Source: Lysobacter capsici
GTDB lineage: Bacteria; Pseudomonadota; Gammaproteobacteria; Xanthomonadales; Xanthomonadaceae
Direction: 5' to 3'
Length of the DNA: 64,000 bases
Assembly (NCBI RefSeq): GCF_018732085.1
Contig: NZ_CP076103.1
Span: 744,001-808,000, forward strand
The position numbers and the translations under genes are program-made. The notes beneath the pieces are model-generated. The model saw only the letters and a list, made by a program, of their open reading frames with translations. It ran no database searches and was not told the origin of the DNA. Shown here piece by piece: positions 18,752-27,615 of the stretch. Position 1 is the stretch's first letter. Every line of letters starts with the position of its first letter.

Positions 18752-19509
18752 ACCTGCACGCGATCAAGGCGATCTATTTCTTCGAAATGCACCGCACCTT
18801 CCGCACCCTGATGCAGTCGATCGCAACGCCGGTGCTGTCGACTTCGCTGTACTTCATCGTGTTCGGCTCGGCGATCGGCTCGCGCATGGTCGAGATCGGC
18901 GGGATCAGCTACGCGGCCTTCATCGTGCCGGGCCTGATCATGATGTCGCTGCTGACCGAGAGCATTTCCAATGCCTCCTTCGGCATCTACCTGCCCAAAT
19001 GGTCGGGCACGATCTACGAACTGCTGTCGGCGCCGGTGTCGTTCGTCGAGGTGATCTGCGGCTATGTCGGCGCGGCGGCGACCAAGTCGGTGATCCTGGG
19101 CTTGCTGATGCTGATCACCGCGCGCTGCTTCGTCGATTTCACCATCGTCCATCCGGTGTGGATGGCGGTGTTCCTGGTGTTGACCGCGGTCACCTTCAGC
19201 CTGTTCGGCTTCATCATCGGGGTGTGGGCCGACGGGTTCGAGAAGCTGCAGATGATCCCGATGATGATCGTGATGCCGCTGACTTTCCTGGGCGGCAGCT
19301 TCTATTCGATCGACATGCTGCCGCCGTTCTGGCGCGGGGTCTCGCTGTTCAATCCGGTGGTGTATCTGGTCAATGGGTTTCGCTGGAGTTTCTACGGCAA
19401 GTCGGACGTGGACATCGCCTTGAGCGTGGGCATGACGGCCGGGTTCATGGTGCTGTGCCTGGTCGCAGTGTGGTGGATCTTCAAGACTGGGTACAAGCTC
19501 AAGAGCTGA
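18748..19509 (+). CDS. ABC-2 type transporter permease (YadH-like)
   Basis: A 253-residue integral membrane protein with about six hydrophobic segments and the ABC-2 family motif in the last third: MIVMPLTFLGGSFYSIDMLP, then PPFWRGVSLFNPVVYLVNGFRW. It is the membrane half of the exporter whose ATPase gene it overlaps by four bases (ATGA). Homodimerisation with two ATPase subunits is the expected architecture. The substrate is unknown. Confidence 0.92.
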
Positions 19510-19759
19510 CCGTTTCCCTTCTCCCGCGGGCGGGAGAAGGTGCCCGAAGGGCGGATGAGGGCAAGCGCCGTCGCCAACTGCAGCGCGCGTCCCCTCACCC
19601 CAACCCTCTCCCGCAAGCGGGAGAGGGAGACGCAGGATGCCTGCCCATCGGCCAGCCTGCCGCATCGCGGACAACCCGGAGTATGCTTCGGCGATTCCGG
19701 ACCGGCCGCGTTGAGCGCAGCGCCGCCGTCGCGCCGGGAGCCTGCGGAGAGTCCGGCGG
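19510..19759. repeat. palindromic CTCTCCCGC-type repeats between ABC and permease genes
   Basis: CTTCTCCCGCGGGCGGGAGAAG (about 19517-19538) and CTCTCCCGCAAGCGGGAGAG (about 19606-19625) are two short palindromes with the linking text ...CCTCACCCCAACC.... The same element recurs at 21160-21280. Dispersed repeats of this type are common in Xanthomonadaceae and the hairpins may also end the ABC transporter transcript. Confidence 0.65.
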
Positions 19760-21139
19760 ATGCAGACCAATCAACAGCAACTCCATCGCGGCCTGAGCGA
19801 GCGCCACATCCGCCTGATGGCGCTGGGCGCGGCGATCGGCGTGGGCCTGTTCTTGGGCTCGGCCAACGCGATCAAGCTCGCCGGTCCCGGCATCCTGCTG
19901 GCCTACCTGCTCGGCGGCGCGGCGATCTTCATCATCATGCGCGCGCTGGGCGAGATGGCCGTGCATAACCCGGTCGCCGGCTCGTTCAGCCGCTACGCGC
20001 GCGACTACCTCGGCCCGCTGTCGGGCTATCTGACCGGCTGGAACTACTGGTTCCTGTGGCTGGTGACCTGCGTGGCCGAGATCACCGCGGTCGGCATCTA
20101 CATGCAGGTGTGGTTCCCGGATTCGCCGCAATGGGCGTGGGCGCTGGCCGCGCTGATCGCGATGGGTTCGGTGAACCTGATCACGGTCAAGGCCTACGGC
20201 GAGTTCGAATTCTGGTTCGCGATGATCAAGGTCGTGACCATCGTGGTGATGATCCTGGCCGGCCTGGCGATGATCGTGTTTGGCTTCGGCAACAACGGCG
20301 TGGCGATCGGCATCAGCAACCTGTGGGCGCACGGCGGCTTCTTCCCCAACGGCGCGCAGGGCGTGCTGATGTCGCTGCAGATGGTGATGTTCGCCTACCT
20401 CGGCGTGGAGATGATCGGCCTGACCGCGGGCGAGGCGGCCAACCCGGCCAAGTCGATTCCCGACGCGATCAATTCGGTGTTCTGGCGGATCGTGATCTTC
20501 TACGTCGGCGCGCTGTTCGTGATCCTGTCGCTGTACCCGTGGAACGAGCTGGGCACCACCGGCAGTCCGTTCGTGATGACCTTCGAGCGCCTGGGCATCC
20601 GCGAGGCGGCCGGCATCATCAACTTCGTCGTGCTGACCGCGGCGCTGTCCTCGTGCAACGGCGGCATCTTCAGCACCGGCCGCATGCTCTACAACCTGGC
20701 CCAGCAGAAGCAGGCGCCGGCGTTCTTCGCCAACACCTCGGCCGGCGGCGTGCCGCGCGCGGCGGTGCTGGTGTCGGTGGTGGCCTTGCTGGCCGGCGTG
20801 GTGCTGAACTACGTGGCGCCCAAGGAAGTGTTCGTGTGGGTGACCTCGATCGCGACCTTCGGCGCGATCTGGACCTGGGGCGTGATCCTGGTGTCGCACA
20901 TGAAGTTCCGCCGGCGTCTGAGCGCGCAGGACAAGGCGGCGCTGGCGTTCCGCATGCCGATGTATCCGGTCGCGTCGTGGGTCGCGCTGGCGTTTTTGGT
21001 GCTGGTGATCGGGCTGATGGCGTATTTCCCGGATACGCGCGTGGCCTTGTACGTCGGGCCGGCGTTCTTGATCTTGCTGGTGGTGCTGTATTTCGCGACC
21101 GGGATCAACAAGCGCGATGGAACGGCGCCGTCAGCCTGA
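19760..21139 (+). CDS. proY: amino acid permease, ProY-like (APC superfamily)
   Basis: A 459-residue, 12-segment transporter of the amino acid transporter family. The N-terminus (RGLSERHIRLMALGAAIGVG) contains the GxG substrate loop of helix 1. IIMRALGEMAVHNPVAGSFS and SLQMVMFAYLGVEMIGLTAG follow E. coli ProY very closely, as do GTTGSPFVMTFERLGI and SIATFGAIWTWGVILVSH. ProY was described as a cryptic proline permease, and related HutT and AroP proteins carry other amino acids, so the precise substrate is uncertain. It has its own upstream repeat region and ends in a repeat cluster. Confidence 0.85.
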   Translation: MQTNQQQLHRGLSERHIRLMALGAAIGVGLFLGSANAIKLAGPGILLAYLLGGAAIFIIMRALGEMAVHNPVAGSFSRYARDYLGPLSGYLTGWNYWFLWLVTCVAEITAVGIYMQVWFPDSPQWAWALAALIAMGSVNLITVKAYGEFEFWFAMIKVVTIVVMILAGLAMIVFGFGNNGVAIGISNLWAHGGFFPNGAQGVLMSLQMVMFAYLGVEMIGLTAGEAANPAKSIPDAINSVFWRIVIFYVGALFVILSLYPWNELGTTGSPFVMTFERLGIREAAGIINFVVLTAALSSCNGGIFSTGRMLYNLAQQKQAPAFFANTSAGGVPRAAVLVSVVALLAGVVLNYVAPKEVFVWVTSIATFGAIWTWGVILVSHMKFRRRLSAQDKAALAFRMPMYPVASWVALAFLVLVIGLMAYFPDTRVALYVGPAFLILLVVLYFATGINKRDGTAPSA

Positions 21140-21330
21140 TCGTCGTGACTCCTAAAGCCCCTCTCCCGTTCACGGGAGAGGGGTTGGGGTGAGGGAAGCA
21201 CGTAGCGCGAATGTTCCTGCTTTCGAGTACGAGCCAAAGCGTCCCTCACTCTGGCCCTCTCCCGTAAACGGGAGAGGGAATTGACGGCCGGGTCTTGAAC
21301 GTTCTTCGGTAGGCCTGGGAAACGCCGCGC
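21140..21330. repeat. second cluster of CTCTCCCG palindromes, between convergent genes
   Basis: CCCTCTCCCGTTCACGGGAGAGGG (near 21160-21183) and CCCTCTCCCGTAAACGGGAGAGGG (near 21254-21277) are palindromes in opposite context (GGGTTGGGGTGAGGG versus CCCTCACTCTGG), so the pair is also mutually inverted. They lie between the convergent ProY-like and VWA genes and may terminate both. Confidence 0.65.
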
Positions 21331-23022
21331 TTACTCGCCCGCCACTGCCGCATCCTTCACCGGCCCACTCGACGCCTGCAGACTGCTCGCGGTCTGCGCC
21401 AGTTGCAGGAACTCGCCGCGGTAGCCGTTGCGGTCGTCGCCGCGCGCGCCGCGGGCCAGGCCGATCACGCCGTTCCAGCCGAAGTCCTGGCCGACGTAGG
21501 TGCCGCCGCGCAGCAGATCGCCGAACGCGGCGACCGAGGCGGCGAAACGCAGGCGTTCGCTGGGCTCGCCGGCGATGTCCTTGCGCAGCAGCGGGGTCTC
21601 GATCAAGCGGCTGGTGTTCTCGCCCGGACGCTTGTAGCGCAGCCGCAGCAAGGCCAGTTCGCCGCTCTTCGCATCGCCGGCCGCGGCCCGCGGCGCCTTG
21701 GCGTCGGCCGCCGCCGCGTCGCTGCCCTTGCCGTAACGCAGCGGATCGACCGACTCGCCGCCGGAACCGACCAAGGTCACCTCGTACAACGCGGTGACGT
21801 CGTGGCCGGCGCCGATCTCGCCGGCATCGACCTTGTCGTTGTTGAAATCCTCGCGCTTGAGCATGCGGTTTTCGTAACCGATCAGGCGGTACTCGGCGAC
21901 CACGGCCGGGTTGAACTCGACCTGCACCTTGACGTCGCCGGCGATGGTCAGCAGGGTCGAGCCCAGTTCCTCGACCAGCACCTTGCGCGCTTCCAGCGCG
22001 CTGTCGATGTAGGCGTGGTTGCCGTTGCCGACATCGGCCAGTTGCTCGGCCATCGCATCGTTGTAGTTGCCCGTGCCGAAGCCCAGCGTGCTCAGCGCGA
22101 TGCCGGACTTGCGCTGATCGGCGACCAGGGTTTCCAGCGCTTCCTGATTGGCGGTGCCGACGTTGAAGTCGCCGTCGGTCGCCAACAGCACGCGGTTGAT
22201 GCCGCCTTCGACGAAGGCCTGGCGCGCGGTCGCGTAGGCGAGCTGGATGCCTTCGCCGCCGTTGGTCGAACCGCCGGCCTGCAGGTTGTCGAGCGCGGCG
22301 AGGATTTCGCCGCCGCGGTCGCCCGGCGTCGGCGGCAGCACCAGCCCGGCCGAGCCGGCGTAGGCCACGATCGAGATCCGGTCCTTCGCGCGCAGTTGCG
22401 GCACCAGTTGCGCGAAGGCCTTCTTCAGCAGCGGCAGCTTGTCGGGTTCGTCCATCGAACCGGAGGTGTCGATCAGCAGCACCAGGTTGGCCGGCGGCAG
22501 CTCGGCCTTGTCGACGTCATAGCCCTGGATGCCGATCTGCATCAGCACGTGCTTGGCGTTCCACGGCGCCGGCGCCAGCTCGGTGCTGACCTGGAACGGG
22601 GTGTCCCTGGACGCCGGCTTGGGATAGCCGTAGTCGAAGTAGTTGAGCAGTTCCTCGACCCGCACCGCATCCTTCGGCGGCAGTTCGCCGGCGGCGAGCA
22701 TGCGCCGCACGTTGGCGTAGCTGCCGGTGTCGACGTCGATGGAGAAGGTCGACACCGGCTGCTCGGCGACGCGGTGGATCGGGTTGGCGGCGATCTTCTC
22801 GTAGTTTTCGGTGTTGGCCGCCACCGGCGCTTCTTGCAGGAAATAGGTTTTGCTTTCCATGGCCGACGCGGGCGCCGCCATCGCGACCGATTCGGGTTGA
22901 TCCATGGCCGGCGCATCGGCGCGCTCGACCTTCTTGCTACAGCCGGCGACGGCCAGGACGACGGCGATGCCGAGCGCGAGCGCGGCGACAGGGGCGGTAC
23001 GGGGAGTGGTGCGCAGCAACAT
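21331..23022 (-). CDS. VWA-domain lipoprotein with C-terminal DUF3520 (YfbK-like)
   Basis: A 563-residue protein with a lipoprotein signal: hydrophobic helix followed by the lipobox VAGC (MLLRTTPRTAPVAALALGIA...). An N-terminal von Willebrand-associated domain (PVSTFSIDVDTGSYANVRR) precedes the VWA domain, which has a complete MIDAS: DTSGSMDE, the Thr in GGSTNGGEG, and LLATDGDFN. The C-terminal ~180 residues match DUF3520. This is the YfbK layout, a family of envelope lipoproteins of unknown role. The ATG at 23022 follows a CTCC-complement ribosome site and starts the signal. It diverges from the TPR gene. Confidence 0.88.
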   Translation of the reverse strand: MLLRTTPRTAPVAALALGIAVVLAVAGCSKKVERADAPAMDQPESVAMAAPASAMESKTYFLQEAPVAANTENYEKIAANPIHRVAEQPVSTFSIDVDTGSYANVRRMLAAGELPPKDAVRVEELLNYFDYGYPKPASRDTPFQVSTELAPAPWNAKHVLMQIGIQGYDVDKAELPPANLVLLIDTSGSMDEPDKLPLLKKAFAQLVPQLRAKDRISIVAYAGSAGLVLPPTPGDRGGEILAALDNLQAGGSTNGGEGIQLAYATARQAFVEGGINRVLLATDGDFNVGTANQEALETLVADQRKSGIALSTLGFGTGNYNDAMAEQLADVGNGNHAYIDSALEARKVLVEELGSTLLTIAGDVKVQVEFNPAVVAEYRLIGYENRMLKREDFNNDKVDAGEIGAGHDVTALYEVTLVGSGGESVDPLRYGKGSDAAAADAKAPRAAAGDAKSGELALLRLRYKRPGENTSRLIETPLLRKDIAGEPSERLRFAASVAAFGDLLRGGTYVGQDFGWNGVIGLARGARGDDRNGYRGEFLQLAQTASSLQASSGPVKDAAVAGE

Positions 23023-23235
23023 GGTGATCCTCCAATGATCGGGTTGTGCGACTTGGGAACGCCGGCCGGGGCCCGACGGGGTTGGACCGTCGGAATTTCC
23101 TTGGCGAGGCGAGCGCAACATAAGCAAGCGCGTCTTCGCTTTTCGTTATGACGAGCGTCGTTTTTCGTTGGCGCCGGCTGGGGCACAATGCCCGGCCATG
23201 AAACGGCCCGCGCCGGACAGGCGCGGCAGTCACGC

Positions 23236-23745
23236 ATGATCGACGAGCGGCTCGACACTCCCATCTTGTTGCGCCACGCGCTCGACGCCATCCAGGGCGC
23301 GCGCGACGTCGAGGCCGTGCATCTGCTCAAGACCGTGCTCGAGCGCGAACCCGACAACCTGCACGCGCAATACCTGCTGGCGATCCAGCACGCCCAGCTC
23401 GGCCTGTTCGAGCGCGCCGAGGAGCGGCTGCGCGCGCTGCTCGCGGTGGTGCCGCAGTTCGTGGTGGCGCGCTTTCAGCTGGCCCAGTTGCTGGTGATGC
23501 GCGGCACCGCCAAGGACGCGCGCGAGTGGCTGCAGCCGGTGCTGGCGCAGGCCGATCCGCTCGGCGCCTACGCGCGCGGCTTGCTCGCCGCGGCGCAGGG
23601 CGACCGCGACGGCGCCTGCGCGACGATCGAGGCGGCCTTGCGCCTGCCGCAGCCGGTGCCGGTGCTGGCCGACGATATGCGGCGGCTGTGCGGGCAGTTG
23701 CGCGATCGCGCTTTGGGTCGAGGTCGGTGGGTTCGGGCGATCTGA
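23236..23745 (+). CDS. TPR-repeat protein of unknown function
   Basis: A 169-residue soluble protein of tandem helical hairpins in TPR spacing: DVEAVHLLKTVLEREPDNLHAQYLLAI, LGLFERAEERLRALLAVVPQFVVARFQLAQL and RGTAKDAREWLQPVLAQ. No signal peptide. An in-frame ATG at 23188 would add 16 residues; MIDERLDTP at 23236 is preferred because the extra residues are not helical. It is read away from the VWA lipoprotein gene across a 213-base region, but no functional link is evident. Confidence 0.7.
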   Translation: MIDERLDTPILLRHALDAIQGARDVEAVHLLKTVLEREPDNLHAQYLLAIQHAQLGLFERAEERLRALLAVVPQFVVARFQLAQLLVMRGTAKDAREWLQPVLAQADPLGAYARGLLAAAQGDRDGACATIEAALRLPQPVPVLADDMRRLCGQLRDRALGRGRWVRAI

Positions 23746-23966
23746 GCGCAGAGCGTCGGGGCTCAAGCCCCTCCCACAGAGACTTCGCAGCCACGCGGTT
23801 GGCTGTGGGATGGACGTTGTTGCGGGCGGTCGACGCCGGTGCTCTCCGGCAAGGCCGCGTGGTTTGCTCCGACCACGTCAAAGCAGCAGGCAGGACCAAC
23901 CCACCGGCGAAGCAACGAGGTCTTTTGCGGGAGGGGCTTGAGCCCCGACGCCTTTCGCTCGGCTCG
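23739..23966. repeat. paired inverted TGGGAGGGGCTT element
   Basis: GCGTCGGGGCTCAAGCCCCTCCCACAGAGACTTCGC (about 23753-23788) and GCGGGAGGGGCTTGAGCCCCGACGC (about 23927-23951) are inverted copies around ~140 bases with no visible gene. Same family as the elements near 15.98, 25.2, 28.7, 33.6 and 39.6 kb. Confidence 0.7.
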
Positions 23967-23975
23967 CCGCGTCGC

Positions 23976-24236
23976 TTACTTGCTGTCGGCTTCCGGCGCC
24001 GGCGACAGATACCAGGCTTCGACCTGGCCCTTGTGCTTCATCGTCATCGCATTGCCGCGGCGATCGAGCGACTTGCCGACCGGCAGGCGCACCCAGCCTT
24101 CGCTGATGCAGTATTCCTCGACATTCGTGCGCTCCACGCCGTTGAAGCGGATGCCGATGCCGCGTTCGACCACGGACGGATCGAAGAACGGGCTGCGGGG
24201 ATCGTTGGAGACGCGGTCGGGCGGGGTATCGGTCAT
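23976..24236 (-). CDS. DUF3297-family protein
   Basis: An 86-residue cytosolic protein matching DUF3297 over its full length: MTDTPPDRVSNDPRSPFF, VERGIGIRFNGVERTNVEEY, then EGWVRLPVGKSLDRRGN and MTMKHKGQVEAWY. The family is a small conserved protein of Proteobacteria with unknown function, normally about 80-90 residues, so this one is complete. The longer frame from 24368 adds 44 Arg/Pro-rich residues and is rejected in favour of the ATG at 24236. Confidence 0.88.
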   Translation of the reverse strand: MTDTPPDRVSNDPRSPFFDPSVVERGIGIRFNGVERTNVEEYCISEGWVRLPVGKSLDRRGNAMTMKHKGQVEAWYLSPAPEADSK

Positions 24237-24460
24237 GACGGGACTCTTGAGGCGGACGTGCGAAAGGGCCGCGGGCGCGACAGCGGCCGGGCGGCGCCTA
24301 GGATACGCGCGCCGGGCGGTGCGGCCCAGTCCGGGCGGCCGGATGCGGAGGCCCAGGTTCGCTGCCAACCGGCGTTCATGCCGCGCGAGTGGCTGGTGCG
24401 CATCGACACCGGCCCGCGACGGCAGCAGAATCCCGCCATCGCCCGCGCCCGGAGTCGCCG

Positions 24461-25171
24461 ATGAACTACCTGGGCTTGACCTTGCTCGCGGTCGCGCTGT
24501 GGCTGTCGCCGCCGGCGCACGCGCAGGGCGTCGACGGCGGCCGTTTCCATGTCGCCGGCTTCGGCCGCGTCGCGTATCAGCCGGACCTGTTCGAACTGTC
24601 GTTCGCGGTGGTCAGCGACGCCGCCGATGCGCGCGCGGCCTTGCAGCGGCATCAACCGGTGGTGGCGGCGGTGCGGCAGGTGTTGCAGACGCATCGCGGC
24701 GAATTGAGCGAACTGTCGGTCGACGCGCCGCGCCTGACCGCGCGCAGCGACGGCGATAGCGGGCCGGGCTATCGCTATTCGACCCGCTTCGTGCTGCGGG
24801 TGCGCGGCGACGATGCGTTGGCGCGGTTGCAGCAGCAACTCAGCCAAGCCGGCGTCGCCGAATTCGACAGCTTGCGTCCCTTGTCCGATCGGCTGCCCGA
24901 GTACGGCGACCAGGCGCGTCGCCTGGCGTTGCAGGACGCCAGGCGCAAGGCCGCGGTGATCGCCGCGGAACTGGGTTGGACGCTGGACGCGGCCACCGCG
25001 GTGAAGTTCGAGGACGATCGGCCGTGGTGGACGCCGCAGACGCCGACCGCGCGGCAGTACGGTTCTCGCGCCTACGACTACGCGGCCGAGGCGCCGGCGC
25101 AGACCGGCGAGGTGACTGCGCAGGTCGATGTGGAGTATCGGTATTCGCGCTCGGGTGGCGGGGTGCGTTGA
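24461..25171 (+). CDS. exported SIMPL-domain (DUF541) protein
   Basis: A 236-residue protein with a signal peptide (MNYLGLTLLAVALWLSPPAHAQ) and a SIMPL domain: HVAGFGRVAYQPDLFELSFAVV, then YRYSTRFVLRVRGDDALARLQQQL, and the helix QARRLALQDARRKAAVIAAELG typical of the family. SIMPL proteins are periplasmic or outer-membrane proteins (YggE-like) connected with stress tolerance, without a defined activity. The start at 24461 begins the signal peptide. The gene ends just before a repeat cluster. Confidence 0.85.
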   Translation: MNYLGLTLLAVALWLSPPAHAQGVDGGRFHVAGFGRVAYQPDLFELSFAVVSDAADARAALQRHQPVVAAVRQVLQTHRGELSELSVDAPRLTARSDGDSGPGYRYSTRFVLRVRGDDALARLQQQLSQAGVAEFDSLRPLSDRLPEYGDQARRLALQDARRKAAVIAAELGWTLDAATAVKFEDDRPWWTPQTPTARQYGSRAYDYAAEAPAQTGEVTAQVDVEYRYSRSGGGVR

Positions 25172-25653
25172 TCGGTTCGCAAGGGCGGGTTTCCTCCGCC
25201 GTCGAGGGCGTGTCGGGTGGCTGGCGTTGCGATCGTCGCGATCTGAGTGCAGAGCGTCGGGGCTGGAGCCCCTCCCACAAAAAACCTCGTCGTCTCTGCG
25301 CCGACTTGGTGGGGCGAAGGCCAATGCCGGCACGGTAGGACGAAGTCCGACGGTTTGCTGCCGATTTGCTGCCGATTCGTTTTGGCCGGATCGAGCACTC
25401 GTGCATGGCCAGCGACCGTCGCAAAATCGCCCGCACACCGCACACCGCACACCGCACACCGCACACCGCACACCGCGGCGAACCCACCCCCTCTTTTGTG
25501 AGAGGGGCTTCAGCCCCGACCCTCTTCGCCCAGGTCGCCACGATCCGAACACTCAATCAATCCGACAACCGCGCAGTTTCGATCCAGGCGGCTTGGCTAT
25601 TGCCCCCAGGTGCTCCAGGATCGACCCCTCGCGCCGCCGCGCCGGAGAACCCG
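25172..25653. repeat. intergenic repeat cluster: inverted element pair plus heptamer array
   Basis: One arm lies near 25253-25282 (GCGTCGGGGCTGGAGCCCCTCCCACA) and the inverted arm near 25493-25522. Between them, at 25431-25472, is a perfect heptanucleotide array. No gene is seen. The last ~50 bases lead into the lactonase gene. Confidence 0.7.
25431..25472. repeat. heptanucleotide tandem repeat (CCGCACA)x6
   Basis: Six perfect contiguous copies of CCGCACA, followed by CCGCGGC as a degenerate seventh. One of several heptamer arrays in this window (others at 44161, 46464, 46511 and 58368). Such arrays change copy number by slippage and are useful strain markers. Confidence 0.95.
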
Positions 25654-26838
25654 ATGAACCCGCGATCCATCCTGCTTGCCTGGAGCCTGCTCATGACCTC
25701 GACCTTCGCCACCGCGGACGCCGCGCCAGGCAAGCCCGATGCATCGGCCGAACTCGTGGTCGGCTGCTACACCGGCGCGAGCTGCAAGGGCATCGGCCGC
25801 TACCGCTTCGACCTGGCGAGCGGGCAGATCCAGCCGCAGCCGCTGGAAGTGATCGAAACCGACAACCCGTCGTGGGTGGCGCTGTCGGCCGACGGGCGCC
25901 ATCTGTTCGCGGTCAACGAGAACGGCCCGGCCTCGGCCGATCCGGTCGGACGCGCGAGCAGCTTCGCGCTGGCGCACGGGCAAGCCGCGTCGCGTCGCCT
26001 GTCGCAGGCCAACAGCCTCGGCGACGATCCCGCGCACGCCTCGGTCAGCCGCGACGGCCGCTACCTGTTCGTCGCCAATTACTCGGGCGCGCAATCGCCC
26101 GGCGGCACCCTGGCGGTGTTGCCGATCGATCGCGAAGGCCGCTTGCAAGCCGGCGTGCAAGTGCTGAGCCATCGCGCCAGCCAGGCCGATCGCGAACGCC
26201 AGATGGGGCCGCACGTGCATGCGGTGGTGCCCGCGCCCGACGGCCGCTACGTGCTGGCCGCCGACCTGGGCGCGGACAAGGTCTATGTGTACCGCTACGA
26301 TCCGGCGCGCAGCGCGGAGCGTCCGTTGCTCGCGGCGGCGACCGCATCGGTGGATCTGCCGCCCGCCAGCGGTCCGCGCCATCTCTTGTTCGACGCGTCC
26401 GGGCGGCATGCCTACCTGACTTTGGAAATGACCGGCGAGTTGGTCGTGTTCGATTACGACGACGGTCGCCTGCACCCGGTGCAGACCGTGGCGATGGACC
26501 CGGGCCGGCGCGACGGCAACGCCGCCGCGGCCTTGCACCTGTCGGGCGACGGCCGTTTCCTATACGCGAGCAACCGCGGCGAGGACAACCACATCGCGGT
26601 GTACGAAGTTGACGCGGCCAACGGACGGCTCACCGCCGTGCAGCGCCGCAGCACCGAAGGCCGCGGCCCGCGCGAGTTCGCGCTGTCGCCCGACGGCCGG
26701 CACGTGGTGGTGGCCAATCAGCACAGCAACACCTTGGTGGTGATCGAGCGCGACCCGCGCAGCGGCAGGTTGGGCGAGACGGTGCAGACGATGGAAGCGG
26801 CGTCGCCTTCGGACGTGAAGTTTGTGTTGGCGCGATAG
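25654..26838 (+). CDS. exported 7-bladed beta-propeller lactonase (6-phosphogluconolactonase family)
   Basis: A 394-residue protein: signal peptide (MNPRSILLAWSLLMTSTFATADAA) followed by a lactonase-family propeller with repeated blades of the form DGRYLFVANYSG, DGRYVLAADLGADKVYVYRYD, DGRFLYASNRGEDNHIAVYEVD and DGRHVVVANQHSNTLVVIERD. The conserved HVHAVVPAPDGR and GPREFALSPDGR segments match the Pgl-type family. Cytosolic Pgl hydrolyses 6-phosphogluconolactone; an exported version probably acts on other lactones or sugars. The longer open frame from 25366 passes through the heptamer array, so the ATG at 25654 is preferred. Confidence 0.85.
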   Translation: MNPRSILLAWSLLMTSTFATADAAPGKPDASAELVVGCYTGASCKGIGRYRFDLASGQIQPQPLEVIETDNPSWVALSADGRHLFAVNENGPASADPVGRASSFALAHGQAASRRLSQANSLGDDPAHASVSRDGRYLFVANYSGAQSPGGTLAVLPIDREGRLQAGVQVLSHRASQADRERQMGPHVHAVVPAPDGRYVLAADLGADKVYVYRYDPARSAERPLLAAATASVDLPPASGPRHLLFDASGRHAYLTLEMTGELVVFDYDDGRLHPVQTVAMDPGRRDGNAAAALHLSGDGRFLYASNRGEDNHIAVYEVDAANGRLTAVQRRSTEGRGPREFALSPDGRHVVVANQHSNTLVVIERDPRSGRLGETVQTMEAASPSDVKFVLAR

Positions 26839-26934
26839 AGGTTGGTTCGTGGTTATGGGCAACGCGAGCCATCGTTGCGATTGACTGACTACGAATCCAC
26901 GCAAGGGCGGCACGATCGCGCGCGCCTTGCCTGC

Positions 26935-27146
26935 CGTCATCCCCGCGAAGGCGGGGATCCAGAGACTTCAGCGCCATCTCTCCAGATCGTCATCCCCGCG
27001 AAGGCGGGGATCCAGAGGCTTCAGCGCCATCTCTCCAGACCGTCATCCCCGCGAAGGCAGGATCCAGAGACTTAAGCGTTATCTCTCCAGGTCGTCATTC
27101 CAGCGAATGCGGGGGATCAAGAGACTTCAGCGTCATCTTTCCAGTA
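26935..27146. repeat. 53-bp tandem repeat array, about four units
   Basis: Units begin CGTCATCCCCGCGAAGGCGGGG and continue ATCCAGAGACTTCAGCGCC; starts at 26935, 26988, 27041 and 27093 give periods of 53, 53 and 52, with the fourth unit diverged. Each unit contains a CCCCGC-GCGGGG palindrome. The units are identical-type from end to end, with no unique spacers, so this is not a CRISPR array. Confidence 0.85.
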
Positions 27147-27458
27147 CGTCATTCCCGCGAACGCGGGCTCCGCTTTACTTCGGCGAAGCCGAACATCCAG
27201 CGACTTTATGCAGCAAGACTTCGTGCGTTCTCGCACGAAGGGCCCTGGATTCCCGCGTTCGCGGGAATGACGGTAGGAAAGAAGCGCGAGAGCGTGTTGT
27301 TCTTGTGTGAATAAGCGCTTGCCCCCCGAACCGTCATCCCCGCGAACGCGGGCTCCGCTTTACTTCGGCGAAGCCGAACATCCAGCGACTTTCTACAGCA
27401 AGACTTCGTGCGTTCTCGCACGAAAGGCCCTGGATTCCCGCGTTCGCGGGAATGACGG
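27147..27458. repeat. pair of 127-bp direct repeats
   Basis: The stretches 27147-27273 and 27332-27458 are nearly identical: each begins CGTCATTCC/CCC-CGCGAACGCGGG, contains CTTCGGCGAAGCCGAA and TTCGTGCGTTCTCGCACGAA palindromes, and ends in an inverted copy of its start (CCCGCGTTCGCGGGAATGACGG). Each is therefore a composite mobile-looking cassette with terminal inverted repeats, without coding capacity. The separating 58 bases hold no gene. Confidence 0.85.
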
Positions 27459-27615
27459 CAGGAAGGTACGTAGTGGTTCGGCCGCTGCACGTTCAGCGAA
27501 TCAACCCACCCAACGTTTCGGCACCCCATCCCACAACGCACCATCCCACCCATCCCCTTGAGCCCCCGCACCCATTGGCGTGCAATGCCCACCTATCCCC
27601 CATCAGGAGTGCGGC

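Noticed and set aside
25247..25501. Protein-coding reading through the (CCGCACA) array
   Set aside because: Frames through it encode only His-Thr-Ala-Pro repeats with no start site context.
26935..27458. Possible CRISPR array
   Set aside because: Units of 53 and 127 bases repeat in full, with no unique spacers and no cas genes nearby.
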